Positions 14,569-22,871 of a stretch of DNA of 38,339 nt are shown one piece after another. This stretch comes from Streptomyces griseomycini (GTDB taxonomy: Bacteria; Actinomycetota; Actinomycetes; Streptomycetales; Streptomycetaceae). The notes under the pieces are model-generated. The model searched no databases and was not told the origin of the DNA. It saw only the letters and a program-made list of their open reading frames with translations. The stretch is taken from NCBI RefSeq assembly GCF_014203535.1, contig NZ_JACHJI010000029.1, positions 1 to 38,339 of the forward strand. The letters run 5' to 3'. The stretch's first letter is position 1. Each line of letters begins with the position of its first letter. Position numbers and translations under genes: made by a program.

Positions 14569-16815
14569 ATGTCCGAGTTGTTCGAGGCGGTCGACGCACT
14601 GGTTGCGTCCCGTGCTCCGCTGCCGCCGGCGCAGGAGCGCAAGCGGCTGCGCCAGGCGCACGGCCTGACGCTGGACGAAGTGGCCACCGCGCTGAAAGTG
14701 CGCCGGGCGACGGTGTCCGGCTGGGAGTCGGTCAAAAAGACAGTCGAGCCGCGGGGCCCGGAGCGTGAGGCTTACGCGCGGCTGCTGAACAAGCTTGCAG
14801 AGCTTTACCCCGCGCCCTCAGCACCGGAGGAGTCAGCCGCCCCGACGACACCGGCCACCTTCACCGCCGCGCCCGCCCCGGCGGAAGCACAGACTCTGCC
14901 CCCGGGCCCGGCGCCCGATACTGCGGCTACGACTGCAGCCGGGAACACCCAGATCACCCCTGACCCCCTTCCTCCTGCTCCGGCGGTCGCGCCGCGTCCG
15001 GCGCGCACCACCGGGAGCGCGTCGACGTCGCGCCGCCCTGCCGCACGGAAGGCGGTCCCGGTCGGCACCCCGGCGGGCGGCTCCGACCCGCGCTTCGAGA
15101 ACGGGCCGCTCGCGGTCGTCGACGTCGACACCGACGGCCAGGTCCTCGCGTACTGCACCGGCGGCCTGGTCCTGGACGTGCCCGCCAAGTCCCTCCCGGT
15201 CCTGGTGGAGTGGACGCTGAAGGAGGCCAGGCTCGGTCAGCCGAAGCTGTCCGGGCCGGGCAAGGACGCCGACCCGCTGCTGGTGCTGACCGAGGCCGCG
15301 CTGGAGCGCTACGGCCTGCCCGTGGCCCTCACCGAGGAGGAGCGCCTCGCCGGGCGCCTGCCGGAGGGCCACAAGGTCATCAAGCAGCTGGCCCGCGCGG
15401 ACTGGAAGCTGACCAAGCGCGGCTTCGGGCCGTGGGCGCGGATCTACCGGCCCGCGACCGGTTCGGAGCGGGCCTGCGTGCAGCTGTGCATCCCGTCGTG
15501 GAACGCGCTCGATGCCCGCCACTGGGGCAACGCCGCCCAGCTGCCGCCATCGGACCTCGCCCGCGTGCTCGGGGTGTACGCGTCCCGCGTGATGACGCCG
15601 CGCGGCTCGACCGCCGTCACCGGCCTGGAGCTGATGACCGCGCTGCACCCGCCGACCCGCGCCTCCGAGCCCGACGCCGACGGCCGCAGGCACTCCGAGC
15701 ACAACCCCGGCAGCTTGGGCAAGGACCCGGTGGACTGCGCCCCGTGCGAGGCCCCCGACGGGCACCCGCTTCTGGCGGACCTGCCGCGCTTCCACGTCCG
15801 CGGCCCGGCGGAGAAGCTGTTCGAGGAGGCGTACGACTGGGCGCGGCCGATGACCGATGCCGAGTGCACCCTGCGACACCTGGTCGGCATCGACGTGAAC
15901 ATGGCCTTCGCCGCCGGAGCCAACGGCCTGATCGTCGGCCTCGGCGCGCCCACTCACGTCACCAACCCGGTGTTCGACCCGAAGCTGCCCGGCTCGTGGC
16001 TGGTGGACCTGTCCCACGTCGACCTGTCGAGGGTGAAGGCCGGCAAGGAGTGGGTGGAGCTGGACGGCAGCCTGTTGCCCTCCCCGTTCACGCCGAAGGG
16101 CGAGCGCCCGGAAGGCCCGGCCTGGTACGCGACGCCCACCGTCGCCTACGCGGTGGAGCTGGGCTACGAGGTGCGGCCGATCGAGGCGTACGTCCGGTAC
16201 GAGAACGGCCGCTACCTGGACGGCTGGTACCAGCGGCTGCGCGACGCCTACCTCGCCACGATGGCCGACCTCGGCGTGCACGCGGACATGGCGCCGGCGG
16301 ACTTCCTGGCGGCGATGGACGGCTACAAGGAGCGCGATCCCGAGCTGGCGATCGTCGCTGCGGCGATCAAGGCGACGGTCAAGGGCGGTCTGGGCAAGCT
16401 GCGTGAGCGCCCGCGCGGGGAGGGCTGGCGGCCCGGGCAGCCGTGGCGGGCGCTGTCCCGGCCCACCTGGCGGCCGGACATCCGCGCGGCGGTCATCTCC
16501 CGCACCCGGATCAACCTCCACCGCAAGATCGTCAAGCATGCGGCGTTCACCGGCCAGTACCCGGTGGCGGTCCTGTCCGACTGCGTCGTCTACGCGGCCG
16601 ACGGCACCAGTCCGCTGGACTTCCTGCCCTACCGCCAGGGCAAGCCGCTGCCCGGCGGCTTCAAGCTCGGCATCAACCCCGGCCTGGTCAAGCACGAGGG
16701 CACCCAGACCGTCCTGTGGGGCGAGGAGGTCCGCGAGCGGTTCAACGCTCCGGAGCTCAACCTCGCCCGCTACATCAAGGACGGTACCGTCACCGACGTC
16801 GACAACGGAGAGTAG
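14569..16815 (+). CDS. tap: Telomere-associated protein Tap
   Basis: A 748-residue Tap protein. In Streptomyces, Tap binds the folded 3' overhang at linear replicon ends and recruits the terminal protein so the ends can be completed. The N-terminus (MSELFEAVDALVAS onward) has an XRE-type helix-turn-helix near residues 27-53 with ATALKVRRATVSGW. An Ala/Pro-rich linker of about 90 residues and a long conserved C-terminal region follow. The ATG at 14569 was chosen over one 7 codons upstream because AGGAGG lies 6 bases before it. It is co-directional with tpg 12 bases downstream, the canonical tap-tpg operon. Length agrees with known Tap proteins. Confidence 0.92.
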   Translation: MSELFEAVDALVASRAPLPPAQERKRLRQAHGLTLDEVATALKVRRATVSGWESVKKTVEPRGPEREAYARLLNKLAELYPAPSAPEESAAPTTPATFTAAPAPAEAQTLPPGPAPDTAATTAAGNTQITPDPLPPAPAVAPRPARTTGSASTSRRPAARKAVPVGTPAGGSDPRFENGPLAVVDVDTDGQVLAYCTGGLVLDVPAKSLPVLVEWTLKEARLGQPKLSGPGKDADPLLVLTEAALERYGLPVALTEEERLAGRLPEGHKVIKQLARADWKLTKRGFGPWARIYRPATGSERACVQLCIPSWNALDARHWGNAAQLPPSDLARVLGVYASRVMTPRGSTAVTGLELMTALHPPTRASEPDADGRRHSEHNPGSLGKDPVDCAPCEAPDGHPLLADLPRFHVRGPAEKLFEEAYDWARPMTDAECTLRHLVGIDVNMAFAAGANGLIVGLGAPTHVTNPVFDPKLPGSWLVDLSHVDLSRVKAGKEWVELDGSLLPSPFTPKGERPEGPAWYATPTVAYAVELGYEVRPIEAYVRYENGRYLDGWYQRLRDAYLATMADLGVHADMAPADFLAAMDGYKERDPELAIVAAAIKATVKGGLGKLRERPRGEGWRPGQPWRALSRPTWRPDIRAAVISRTRINLHRKIVKHAAFTGQYPVAVLSDCVVYAADGTSPLDFLPYRQGKPLPGGFKLGINPGLVKHEGTQTVLWGEEVRERFNAPELNLARYIKDGTVTDVDNGE

Positions 16816-16827
16816 GAGAGGGCGACG

Positions 16828-17385
16828 ATGAGTCTGTTCGGGGACGGCCTGGACGCCGCGGTGCAGAAGGCGTTCACCCGCCCGGCGCCCAAGAGCGCGC
16901 CCGCGCAGATGCGCTATCTGGTCAAGCAGCTCAAGGGCACCAAAGCCGTGGCGCAGATGCTGCGGATCTCCCAGCGCACCGTCGAGCGGTACGTGAAGGG
17001 CCAGATCAAAAAGCCCCGTCCCGACCTTGCCGCGCGTCTGGAGCGCGAGGTGAAGAAGCGCTGGCAGCCGCAGATCAGGGCCAAGGCCAGGGCGAGGGCG
17101 GCCACCACCGGTGGCATCGTCATCGACACCCGCGCCCGTCTCGGCTACACCGCCCCCGTCGGGTCGACGGACGAGTCCCGTATCCGGCACCTGACCGTCG
17201 CCCTGCCCCCGCAGCACGCCGCCCGCCTCTTCGACGCCCAGCAGGCCGGCGCCAACGACCAGCAGCTCCAGCAGATCGTGGCCGACGCGCTGCGCGAGGT
17301 GTACTTCCAGGACGGCGGTCGCCGCGCCGGCTCCCTGGAGGAGGTTCGCTTCACCGACATCGAACACCTCGAGTTCGAGCTGTAG
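16828..17385 (+). CDS. tpg: Terminal protein Tpg (protein-primes telomere end synthesis)
   Basis: A 185-residue protein matching Streptomyces Tpg in length and sequence. Tpg is covalently joined to the 5' DNA ends and primes patching of telomeres. A helix-turn-helix lies near residues 38-58 (VAQMLRISQRTVERY). A very basic stretch follows at 60-92. Thr114 is present in VGSTDES; from memory, Thr114 is the nucleotide-linked residue in characterised Tpg proteins. Start ATG at 16828 has GGAGAGGG a few bases upstream and follows the tap stop by 12 bases. With tap it shows the element maintains linear ends. A strong hairpin terminator lies just downstream. Confidence 0.93.
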   Translation: MSLFGDGLDAAVQKAFTRPAPKSAPAQMRYLVKQLKGTKAVAQMLRISQRTVERYVKGQIKKPRPDLAARLEREVKKRWQPQIRAKARARAATTGGIVIDTRARLGYTAPVGSTDESRIRHLTVALPPQHAARLFDAQQAGANDQQLQQIVADALREVYFQDGGRRAGSLEEVRFTDIEHLEFEL

Positions 17386-17402
17386 CCACCACCGCACACC
17401 AC

Positions 17403-17435
17403 GCGCGCCCCGGACCGATACGCTCCGGGGCGCGC
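17403..17435. terminator. Hairpin terminator after tpg, probably bidirectional
   Basis: A perfect 12-bp stem (17403-17414 with 17424-17435, GCGCGCCCCGGA) and a 9-base loop lie between the stop codons of the convergent tpg and replication-relaxation genes. There is no T-run, as is usual in Streptomyces. Confidence 0.75.
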
Positions 17436-17468
17436 TCGCCTATCCACCAGCAGAGGCGGCCGGCAGCG

Positions 17469-18395
17469 TCACAGGTCAATCCAGGGGTGGGGTGTGCCGC
17501 CGGTCAGGGGCGTCCACACATCCTGGGCGGGGCCGTGCTGTTCGAGGTCCTCGAGGACGGCGGCTCCCAGCGGCACCTCGCGGGCGAGCGCGGCGACCAG
17601 GGGGTGCTGGGCGGCCATCGCCTGCAGGTCGCTGATCCTGCCCTCCAGCCGGCTGCGGGAGGCGCCGGTGAGGACGAACAGCACACGGGGGAAGACCGGA
17701 TACCAGCGCATCCAGCCGGGCTCCGCGGCGACGCGCCGGCGCCGGCCGGCGGGCTGGGCCTCGTACTGATGCAGCCGGGCGTACTCGATCAGCTTCACCG
17801 CCAGGCGCTCGCCGCTCATGGTGGCGCGGTCAACCTCCACGAACGCGCGCAGCTTACGTCGCTGCTCACCCCTGACGACGGTGTAGTACAGGACGGCGTC
17901 GGCCACCACCCGCTCCCCCTCGCCGATGGAATGCGACACCTCCGGTGTCCAGTCCCAGGGGCCGTGCTCGTGCCCGAGCCGGCGGGCATCGGCGGCGAAG
18001 GCCAGATGGGCGCGCACCACGGTCAGGGTGTGCGCTGTCTTCAGTGACGCCGCCGTGGTGGAGGTGATCGGGTAGGGCGGCCGCCCCCGCAGGATGGGCA
18101 GGTCCTTCGTCAGGCGCGCACCGTCGGGGGTGAGGTACCAGGCGTGGGTGCGGGAGCGGTCCGAGCCGGGCAGCACCGTGTAGTCGACGAAGCCGTCGCA
18201 GCGCAGCTTGTTCAGGACGCGGGAGATCAGCTGCCGTGTGCCGTCCGGGCGCAGCATCCGGCGCAGCTGGCCGGTGGTGGCGATACGGTGCTGAGCGAGC
18301 GCGGCCAGCACCTGATGACGCAACGGCTCAGCTCGGCTCCGGGGCGGACTGGTCACGGCAGCGCTTGGGGCAGGAATGGTCATGGTGATCCTCAT
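17469..18395 (-). CDS. Replication-relaxation (Replic_Relax) family protein
   Basis: A 308-residue protein resembling the replication-relaxation family found on actinobacterial and Gram-positive plasmids and integrative elements. An N-terminal winged-helix region (about 24-95, with LAQHRIATTGQLRRML and a Leu-rich recognition helix) is followed by a mixed domain containing EVDRATMSGERLAVKLIEY. The exact biochemical role of the family is not settled; links to plasmid replication or mobilisation have been suggested. The ATG at 18395 has GAGGT 5 bases upstream; an ATG four codons later is also possible. The operator-like module shared with the transfer operon lies 37 bases upstream, which suggests co-regulation with conjugation genes. 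Confidence 0.8.
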   Translation of the reverse strand: MRITMTIPAPSAAVTSPPRSRAEPLRHQVLAALAQHRIATTGQLRRMLRPDGTRQLISRVLNKLRCDGFVDYTVLPGSDRSRTHAWYLTPDGARLTKDLPILRGRPPYPITSTTAASLKTAHTLTVVRAHLAFAADARRLGHEHGPWDWTPEVSHSIGEGERVVADAVLYYTVVRGEQRRKLRAFVEVDRATMSGERLAVKLIEYARLHQYEAQPAGRRRRVAAEPGWMRWYPVFPRVLFVLTGASRSRLEGRISDLQAMAAQHPLVAALAREVPLGAAVLEDLEQHGPAQDVWTPLTGGTPHPWIDL

Positions 18396-18431
18396 CAGAA
18401 CCTCGGGTGCGGATAAGGAGAGCGAAAGCCC

Positions 18432-18475
18432 CCGACCAAACCCCCGACCATGAAGCCCCGACCACGGTCACGAAC
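18432..18475. promoter_or_regulatory. Operator-like module, second copy
   Basis: CCGACCA sites at 18432, 18444 and 18458 (spacing 12 and 14), then GGTCACGAAC, match 12257-12300 in order, spacing and about 36 of 44 bases. Further GGTCGG-type sites follow at 18490, 18503 and 18520. It lies upstream of the replication-relaxation gene. Confidence 0.65.
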
Positions 18476-18758
18476 TGAGAACATCCCCGCCGACCAGGCG
18501 GCGGTCGGCATCCACGGGCCCGACCATGAGCCTCTCGCGGCGCGCGACGACCACGCCCGACTCAACGGGCGGGGTCAGGCGGCCCTGAAAAGGCGGCGAT
18601 GGCCGGTCCGCAGCAGCATCTGCTGCTGCGGGGCGTGGTGGCGAGCCACGCCATGCCAGCCATCGCTGCGGCACCCGGCCCGCAGGGGGTCAACAGCCCG
18701 TAGCCGGATACCGCGTCTGTGAGGGGCGGTGGGCACATGCGGCCACCTGCCCGTTGTG
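18476..18758. other. Non-coding gap with two palindromes
   Basis: No gene is seen. A 24-bp near-perfect palindrome (11-bp arms CCGCAGCAGCA at 18608-18618 and its complement at 18621-18631) is followed at once by a second hairpin (GGCGTGG at 18632-18638 with 18646-18652). They may be a terminator for the leftward gene ending at 18759, or part of an origin or nick site. Confidence 0.5.
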
Positions 18759-19451
18759 TCAACTGCCTTGGCGCTGAGCGGCCTGCTCGAGGATCCGCCG
18801 ACGTGTCCAGCGGCGCCGCCCGCCCTTCTCCGTGACGGCGTCCACGGTCTGCAGCAGGGGCAGGTTCCCCTGCCCCAGGCTGCTGCTGAAACTGTTCAGG
18901 CTCTTGAAGCCCAGCAGGGCGGCGGCTTGTGATGCACCCAGCAGCTCGTCCGGGTCGCCGTCGACGGGGACATCGGGCAGGGCAGGCGCTGGGCGCTTGA
19001 CGCTGCGCCTGCCGCTGCCGGGACGGGTGGCTTGCCAGTCCAAGAGCGTCTGCACCCGCCACTTCGGCCGGCGGTAGGGCCGTTGCGGGGTGCCGAGTTC
19101 CTCGATGGCGTCCGGCTCGGGGAAGTAGCCGGGGTGGTCTCGCAGATAGGTATTGACCTGCTGGGGGTTCTTGTAGCCGAGGAACCTTGAGGCCTGGGCT
19201 CCGGTGAGCAGCTCATCGGGATCGAGAGCGGGAGGCTTGTGCTGCTGCAGGCGGGGCGGCTTGCGCTGTGCGAACCACTGGTCGACATCGCTTTTGTTCC
19301 ATTGCCGGGCGCGGCCGCGCATGCCGGCGATCTCCGGGAAACCGTTGGTCTCCCGCTCCAGGTACAGCGCGCTGATCCGGGCGGGAGTCAGCCCGTACTC
19401 TGCGGCGATCTCTGCGGCCTCCACGAGGCGCGGTGCGGATCGGGCAGCCAT
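18759..19451 (-). CDS. Triple-repeat excisionase-like helix-turn-helix protein
   Basis: A 230-residue protein built from three similar units. Unit 1 (about 1-65) has IAAEYGLTPARISALYL and ends near DVDQWFAQRK. Units 2 (about 78-147) and 3 (about 165-225) both begin DPDELL and continue with a short helix-turn-helix (TGAQASRFLGYK and GASQAAALLGFK) and a wing-like basic stretch ending in WRVQTLL or WTRRRIL. Such domains are typical of excisionase/MerR-like DNA-binding proteins. The ATG at 19451 was chosen because the predicted promoter would start RNA near 19499, excluding the longest frame. It may regulate plasmid genes or bind a replication or transfer site; no specific role is known. Confidence 0.7.
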   Translation of the reverse strand: MAARSAPRLVEAAEIAAEYGLTPARISALYLERETNGFPEIAGMRGRARQWNKSDVDQWFAQRKPPRLQQHKPPALDPDELLTGAQASRFLGYKNPQQVNTYLRDHPGYFPEPDAIEELGTPQRPYRRPKWRVQTLLDWQATRPGSGRRSVKRPAPALPDVPVDGDPDELLGASQAAALLGFKSLNSFSSSLGQGNLPLLQTVDAVTEKGGRRRWTRRRILEQAAQRQGS

Positions 19452-19505
19452 GACTAGACATCCCATCCTGTAGCGAGGAGCCGGCCTGCCCGACTCACAA
19501 CGCAT

Positions 19506-19535
19506 ATAATGGAGTTTGTTTGGGGTGGATGTCCA
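19506..19535 (-). promoter_or_regulatory. Candidate promoter for the triple-repeat DNA-binding gene
   Basis: On the minus strand TGGACA (19530-19535) and CATTAT (19506-19511) are 18 bases apart in a locally AT-rich stretch, unusual in this window. The predicted start near 19499 gives a leader of about 48 bases. Confidence 0.45.
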
Positions 19536-19569
19536 GTTGTCCGACCGATCCCAGCGATAATGCTTCAGC

Positions 19570-19914
19570 TCACTCTTCGGGGATCAGGCACACGCCGCGG
19601 CGGGCGGCGTCCTCGGCGATCTGTGCGTAGGCCATGGCCGCAGGTGTGAGTTCCCACTCGGCCAGAGCCAGCAGCAACAGCAGCTCCGTGCGCTCCGAGG
19701 ACTCATCGCCCGGCATGCCGGCCGCAGCCGTGGCGGCCACCAGGTCCGCCGTGGGCAGGGCGCCGAAGCGGGCCTCGATGTTCTGGCGCAGTTCTTGAAG
19801 ACCCTGCTGGTACAGCTCGCTGGCTTCGCGCAGGAGCAGCAGCAGATCGGCGTCATGACTGGCCGGGACGGCTGCAGCCAAGTCGAGGAGGCGCTGGGTG
19901 GTAGTCGTCATCAT
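19570..19914 (-). CDS. Small helical protein, unknown
   Basis: A 114-residue acidic, Leu-rich, probably all-helical protein beginning MMTTTTQRLLDLAA. It has a run of five leucines near 24-28 and another hydrophobic helix around 77-90 (ERTELLLLLALAEWEL). The start at 19914 has AGGGA 8 bases upstream; the second Met is equally possible. The longer open frame upstream is the shadow of the next gene. It is the last gene of the leftward unit that starts with ssb, 41 bases after the PP-loop gene. No family was recognised. Confidence 0.65.
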   Translation of the reverse strand: MMTTTTQRLLDLAAAVPASHDADLLLLLREASELYQQGLQELRQNIEARFGALPTADLVAATAAAGMPGDESSERTELLLLLALAEWELTPAAMAYAQIAEDAARRGVCLIPEE

Positions 19915-19955
19915 GAGCAGTATCCCTCCACGAGGGTGATGAGAAAGGGCACCGG

Positions 19956-20945
19956 TCAGGTACAGCCGTCGCACGCCAGTTGGTGCCGGGCGGCGAGGTG
20001 GACGGCTTTGCGGGGTGGCTGTTGCAGGGCGGTGCGGATCTGCCTTTCCAGCAGGTCCATGTCGGGGCCGTCGTCCGGCAGGACGATGCCGGGGTCGGGG
20101 GCGGTGGGCAGGCGGCTTTGCTCGATCAGGTCGGTGATGCGCCAGTCGGGACGGAAGCTGTCGCCGCGGGCGGATTCGACCTCGGCGTACAGCGCGGCGA
20201 GCCGGGGCCGGCGGGCGATGGCCAGCAACAGGTCCCGCTTGGAGGCGAACACACACAGCGAACAGGAGCAGCGGCTGGTGCCCTTGAAGTCCCCGGCACC
20301 GGGGAAGGAGTCGTAGGTCCAGTGGTAGGGCACGGGGGCGTCCTGGTGCCATTCGAGGACCGCGGCGGTGGGCCAGTCCTTGACCGGCAGCCACTCGTCG
20401 ACGATCCGTGCGCTGTTGGTCAGGACGTTGCGGTAGGCGGGGTGGTGGGCGCGGTCGCGGCTCTCGTCGGCCCGCAGTCCCATGACCTTCAGGATCCGCA
20501 CCGGGCGGCCGAGCTCGCGGCGCAGCCGGCGCACCAGGGGAGTCCAGGCGGTGGAGATGATGGACTCCTTGGCGTACTTGCGGCAGTAGGGGCTGCCCAT
20601 GCGGGGGAAGCGGCCGTAGGCGGCGATCTCGGTGAGCAGGAACGCGGGCCGCGCGACTTCCACATGGCGGTCGGGCGGGATGCCGCAGGCCGCGCTCTGG
20701 GCGGCGGCGAGCTCGGACATCGACGCATAGCGCGTGCCGTCGACGTGCACGGCCGGCCACTCCAGCGGTCCGAGCGTGGCGTGGTAGGTGATCACCCGGT
20801 CGGTGACCCCGGCCGCCGCGGCGTCCTGCATGAACGACCACAGCATGACGCCGCTGTCCTTGCCGCCGGACAACTGCGGGGCGAGCAGGTCGTAGGCGGC
20901 CAGGTCCGGGGTGCCGGACAGGCAGACGGTGGGGCGTACGGACAT
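19956..20945 (-). CDS. PP-loop ATPase, PAPS reductase/DndC-like
   Basis: A 329-residue protein of the PP-loop (PAPS reductase) superfamily, whose members activate a substrate with ATP or transfer sulfur. The nucleotide-binding motif SGGKDS lies at 26-31 and the family motif GLRADES at 157-163. Cys121 and the cluster Cys226, Cys228, Cys231 (SRCSCSLC) could bind an iron-sulfur centre, as in DndC-type proteins. DndC acts in DNA phosphorothioation, but dndB, dndD and dndE are not in the window, so that pathway is not supported. It lies 33 bases after a second PP-loop gene, suggesting a joint function. Start ATG has GGAG 5 bases upstream. The substrate is unknown. Confidence 0.82.
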   Translation of the reverse strand: MSVRPTVCLSGTPDLAAYDLLAPQLSGGKDSGVMLWSFMQDAAAAGVTDRVITYHATLGPLEWPAVHVDGTRYASMSELAAAQSAACGIPPDRHVEVARPAFLLTEIAAYGRFPRMGSPYCRKYAKESIISTAWTPLVRRLRRELGRPVRILKVMGLRADESRDRAHHPAYRNVLTNSARIVDEWLPVKDWPTAAVLEWHQDAPVPYHWTYDSFPGAGDFKGTSRCSCSLCVFASKRDLLLAIARRPRLAALYAEVESARGDSFRPDWRITDLIEQSRLPTAPDPGIVLPDDGPDMDLLERQIRTALQQPPRKAVHLAARHQLACDGCT

Positions 20946-20978
20946 GACTGCTCCAAAGAAGACAGAGGATGAGAGGGA

Positions 20979-22199
20979 TCAGGCGAGGGGGAGCCGGGCG
21001 GCGGAGCCGGAGAGCAGGGCGCGCCACTCGCGCTCGAAGTGCTTGTCCTGCTTGTCGATCACGCGGGCGGGAGCGGTGACGAACAGCTCCTCCGCCATCG
21101 GCCAGGCCTCACGGCGAGGGCGCAGCCAGGCGCGGGCGCACCCGTAGAGCGGGTCGTGCTCGACGTCGACGCCGTGCCGCTCGGACACGGTGATCAGCCG
21201 CCGGGCCAGCTGCTGCGGGCGGCCGATGTCGACGCGCTCGGTGGAGCGCATCACCGGGCGGCGCTTGCCGGTCTCGGACAGCAGGAACAGTCGGCGCACG
21301 TGGTAGAGCGCCCAGGGCACATCGAGCTCGCGCTCGAACGCCTCCAGGCACGCGCGGTCCCTGGGCCGGGAGGGGTCGAGGAGCTCCAGCAGGCTGCGCT
21401 TGCCGTACAGTCTGGCGTTCGGGTTCAGGCTCATCGCCGTGTACTCCAGGCGCAGCACCTCACCGGCGATGTCCGGGTGCGAGCGCATGCGCTCCAGGTG
21501 GGCCGGCAGCGCGCCCATGGAAACAGGGAAGCAGCAGAAGGTGCAGTAGCTCTTGGGCCAGTGCACGCCGAAGCGCTCCAGGAGGTAGTCCTCGCACTGC
21601 CGGCGGTGCCAGCCCCAGTCGATGAGCGGATAGACCCCGGTGCGCCCGGGGATCCTCGAGGCGGCCGCGTCACCGAAGCGGCGCCCGGGCTCGTCGGCGT
21701 TGAAGCCCATGATCTGCCGGAACGGGCGCCCGCCCATCACCTGCATCAGCCACCGGTCGCCGACCTCGCCCTTGGCGCGCAGGCTGCATTTGCGGGTGCC
21801 GGCCTGCTGGGGGACGGTGCCGACGGACTCCAGCTCGTCCCACAGCGTCCACGGCCCGCGGGCGAAGAGCCGCTCGGGGCGGCGGGAGTCGTCCAGGACC
21901 GTGATGCCGGCCGCCTTCGGCTGCCCGGAGCGGGACAGCTGCACGAACCGCACCCCGTGCTCGCGCAGCAGCGGCAGCATGAACTCCTCCACCAGCATCC
22001 GGGTCTCGGGCCACTCACTGCCGGTGGCCATGTACAGCACGGCGGTGCGCTCCAGATCGATGCTGTGCGCGGCGGGGTTGGTGAGGATGCGCGCGAGGTA
22101 GGCGGTGGAGTCGGCGCCCAGGCCCCAGTTGATGACGGTGTCCACCTCGTCGGCGGTGCTCAGGCCGGGCAGCGACGGCGTGTATGCGGCTGCGGGCAT
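20979..22199 (-). CDS. Second PP-loop protein with degenerate P-loop and Cys cluster
   Basis: A 406-residue protein related to the PAPS-reductase/adenine nucleotide alpha hydrolase group. The P-loop is altered to GLGADST (26-32) instead of SGGxDS. Family-like elements remain: GFNADE at 165-170 and YPLIDWGW at 190-197. Cys138, Cys219, Cys222 and Cys223 (RKCS; SYCTFCCFP) could hold a metal or Fe-S site. It is encoded just upstream of a PP-loop gene with the intact motif, so the pair may form a heteromeric enzyme with one active and one modified subunit. The start at 22199 follows the previous stop by 9 bases, with AAGGAG 12 bases upstream. The reaction is unknown. Confidence 0.78.
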   Translation of the reverse strand: MPAAAYTPSLPGLSTADEVDTVINWGLGADSTAYLARILTNPAAHSIDLERTAVLYMATGSEWPETRMLVEEFMLPLLREHGVRFVQLSRSGQPKAAGITVLDDSRRPERLFARGPWTLWDELESVGTVPQQAGTRKCSLRAKGEVGDRWLMQVMGGRPFRQIMGFNADEPGRRFGDAAASRIPGRTGVYPLIDWGWHRRQCEDYLLERFGVHWPKSYCTFCCFPVSMGALPAHLERMRSHPDIAGEVLRLEYTAMSLNPNARLYGKRSLLELLDPSRPRDRACLEAFERELDVPWALYHVRRLFLLSETGKRRPVMRSTERVDIGRPQQLARRLITVSERHGVDVEHDPLYGCARAWLRPRREAWPMAEELFVTAPARVIDKQDKHFEREWRALLSGSAARLPLA

Positions 22200-22208
22200 G
22201 GTGGTTGC

Positions 22209-22580
22209 TCACTCCTTCGCGGTGCGCTCGGGCAGGCGGTGGGCGGGGATGATGAGGACTAGGTCGTCGGCGGGCCACGGGTCGCAGGCGTGCCAGGGGT
22301 GGCCGTTGGAGAGCATCACCACGGCGCCGGGATGGTCGGCGAGGTGGCAGCACACGCCGCATCCGCAGGCCGGGTCGTAGGGCTCGGGGCGGGCGGTGTA
22401 CTGGTCGTTGAAGTAGTCGGCGTCGCCCATGCCGACGCCGGCGAGGATCAGGTCGCCGTCGGCGACGTCGCCGGCCCTAGCCACGCGCGCGTGGACGGGG
22501 TCATGCAGCAGCGGGGCGTGGTCGGCGTCCTCGGGGTGGGCGGTGACGACGGCCTGGAAGAAGTCGACGGGCTCGGGCAC
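22209..22580 (-). CDS. Small protein with Cys motif, unknown
   Basis: A 123-residue protein starting at a GTG with GGGAGG 7 bases upstream. It has a compact CGCGVCCHL motif near 73-80 and later HACDPWP, which together could bind a metal. The C-terminus is a hydrophobic strand (DDLVLIIPAHRLP). It lies between ssb and the two PP-loop genes on the same strand, with 9 bases to the next start, so it is probably part of their operon. No family was recognised. Confidence 0.65.
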   Translation of the reverse strand: MPEPVDFFQAVVTAHPEDADHAPLLHDPVHARVARAGDVADGDLILAGVGMGDADYFNDQYTARPEPYDPACGCGVCCHLADHPGAVVMLSNGHPWHACDPWPADDLVLIIPAHRLPERTAKE

Positions 22581-22804
22581 GGAGCAGCCTCCCGGGCTGG
22601 GTTTGACGGTCGGGACGTCGGAGCGGGGCGAGCGTTCGTGCGGGGGCCGGGCACAGCGCGGCGCGCTGCTCGGCGATCAGGCGGGCGGTGCCGTCGGAGC
22701 GGACGTCGCCTTCGACGAGCGGCGGAGCCAGCAAGGGAAGTGGTGGGGCGTCGGCAGGCGAACCAGCGCCCCACGAGGTGGTGCGGGTGAAGGGGAAGAG
22801 GGGC

Positions 22805-22838
22805 GGTGCGGTACCGGCAGGTGAACCGGTGCCGCACC
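22805..22838 (-). terminator. Hairpin after ssb
   Basis: Arms 22805-22817 and 22826-22838 (13 bp, one mismatch) lie 34 bases past the ssb stop on the minus strand. It may end or attenuate the ssb message. The rest of the gap 22581-22871 shows no supported gene. Confidence 0.6.
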
Positions 22839-22871
22839 CGGCGGCGCGGTGAAGAGAGGAAGGGGGAGGGG

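Noticed and set aside
14833..17397. Long minus-strand open frame opposite tap and tpg
   Set aside because: The plus strand encodes two firmly recognised proteins; the antisense frame has no motif or ribosome site.
19501..19515. TATAAT as a + strand promoter
   Set aside because: No rightward gene follows and no good -35 precedes it on that strand; the complementary strand fits the leftward gene.
19956..22199. Complete DNA phosphorothioation (dnd) operon
   Set aside because: Only PP-loop proteins are present; no dndB, dndD or dndE-like genes were seen.
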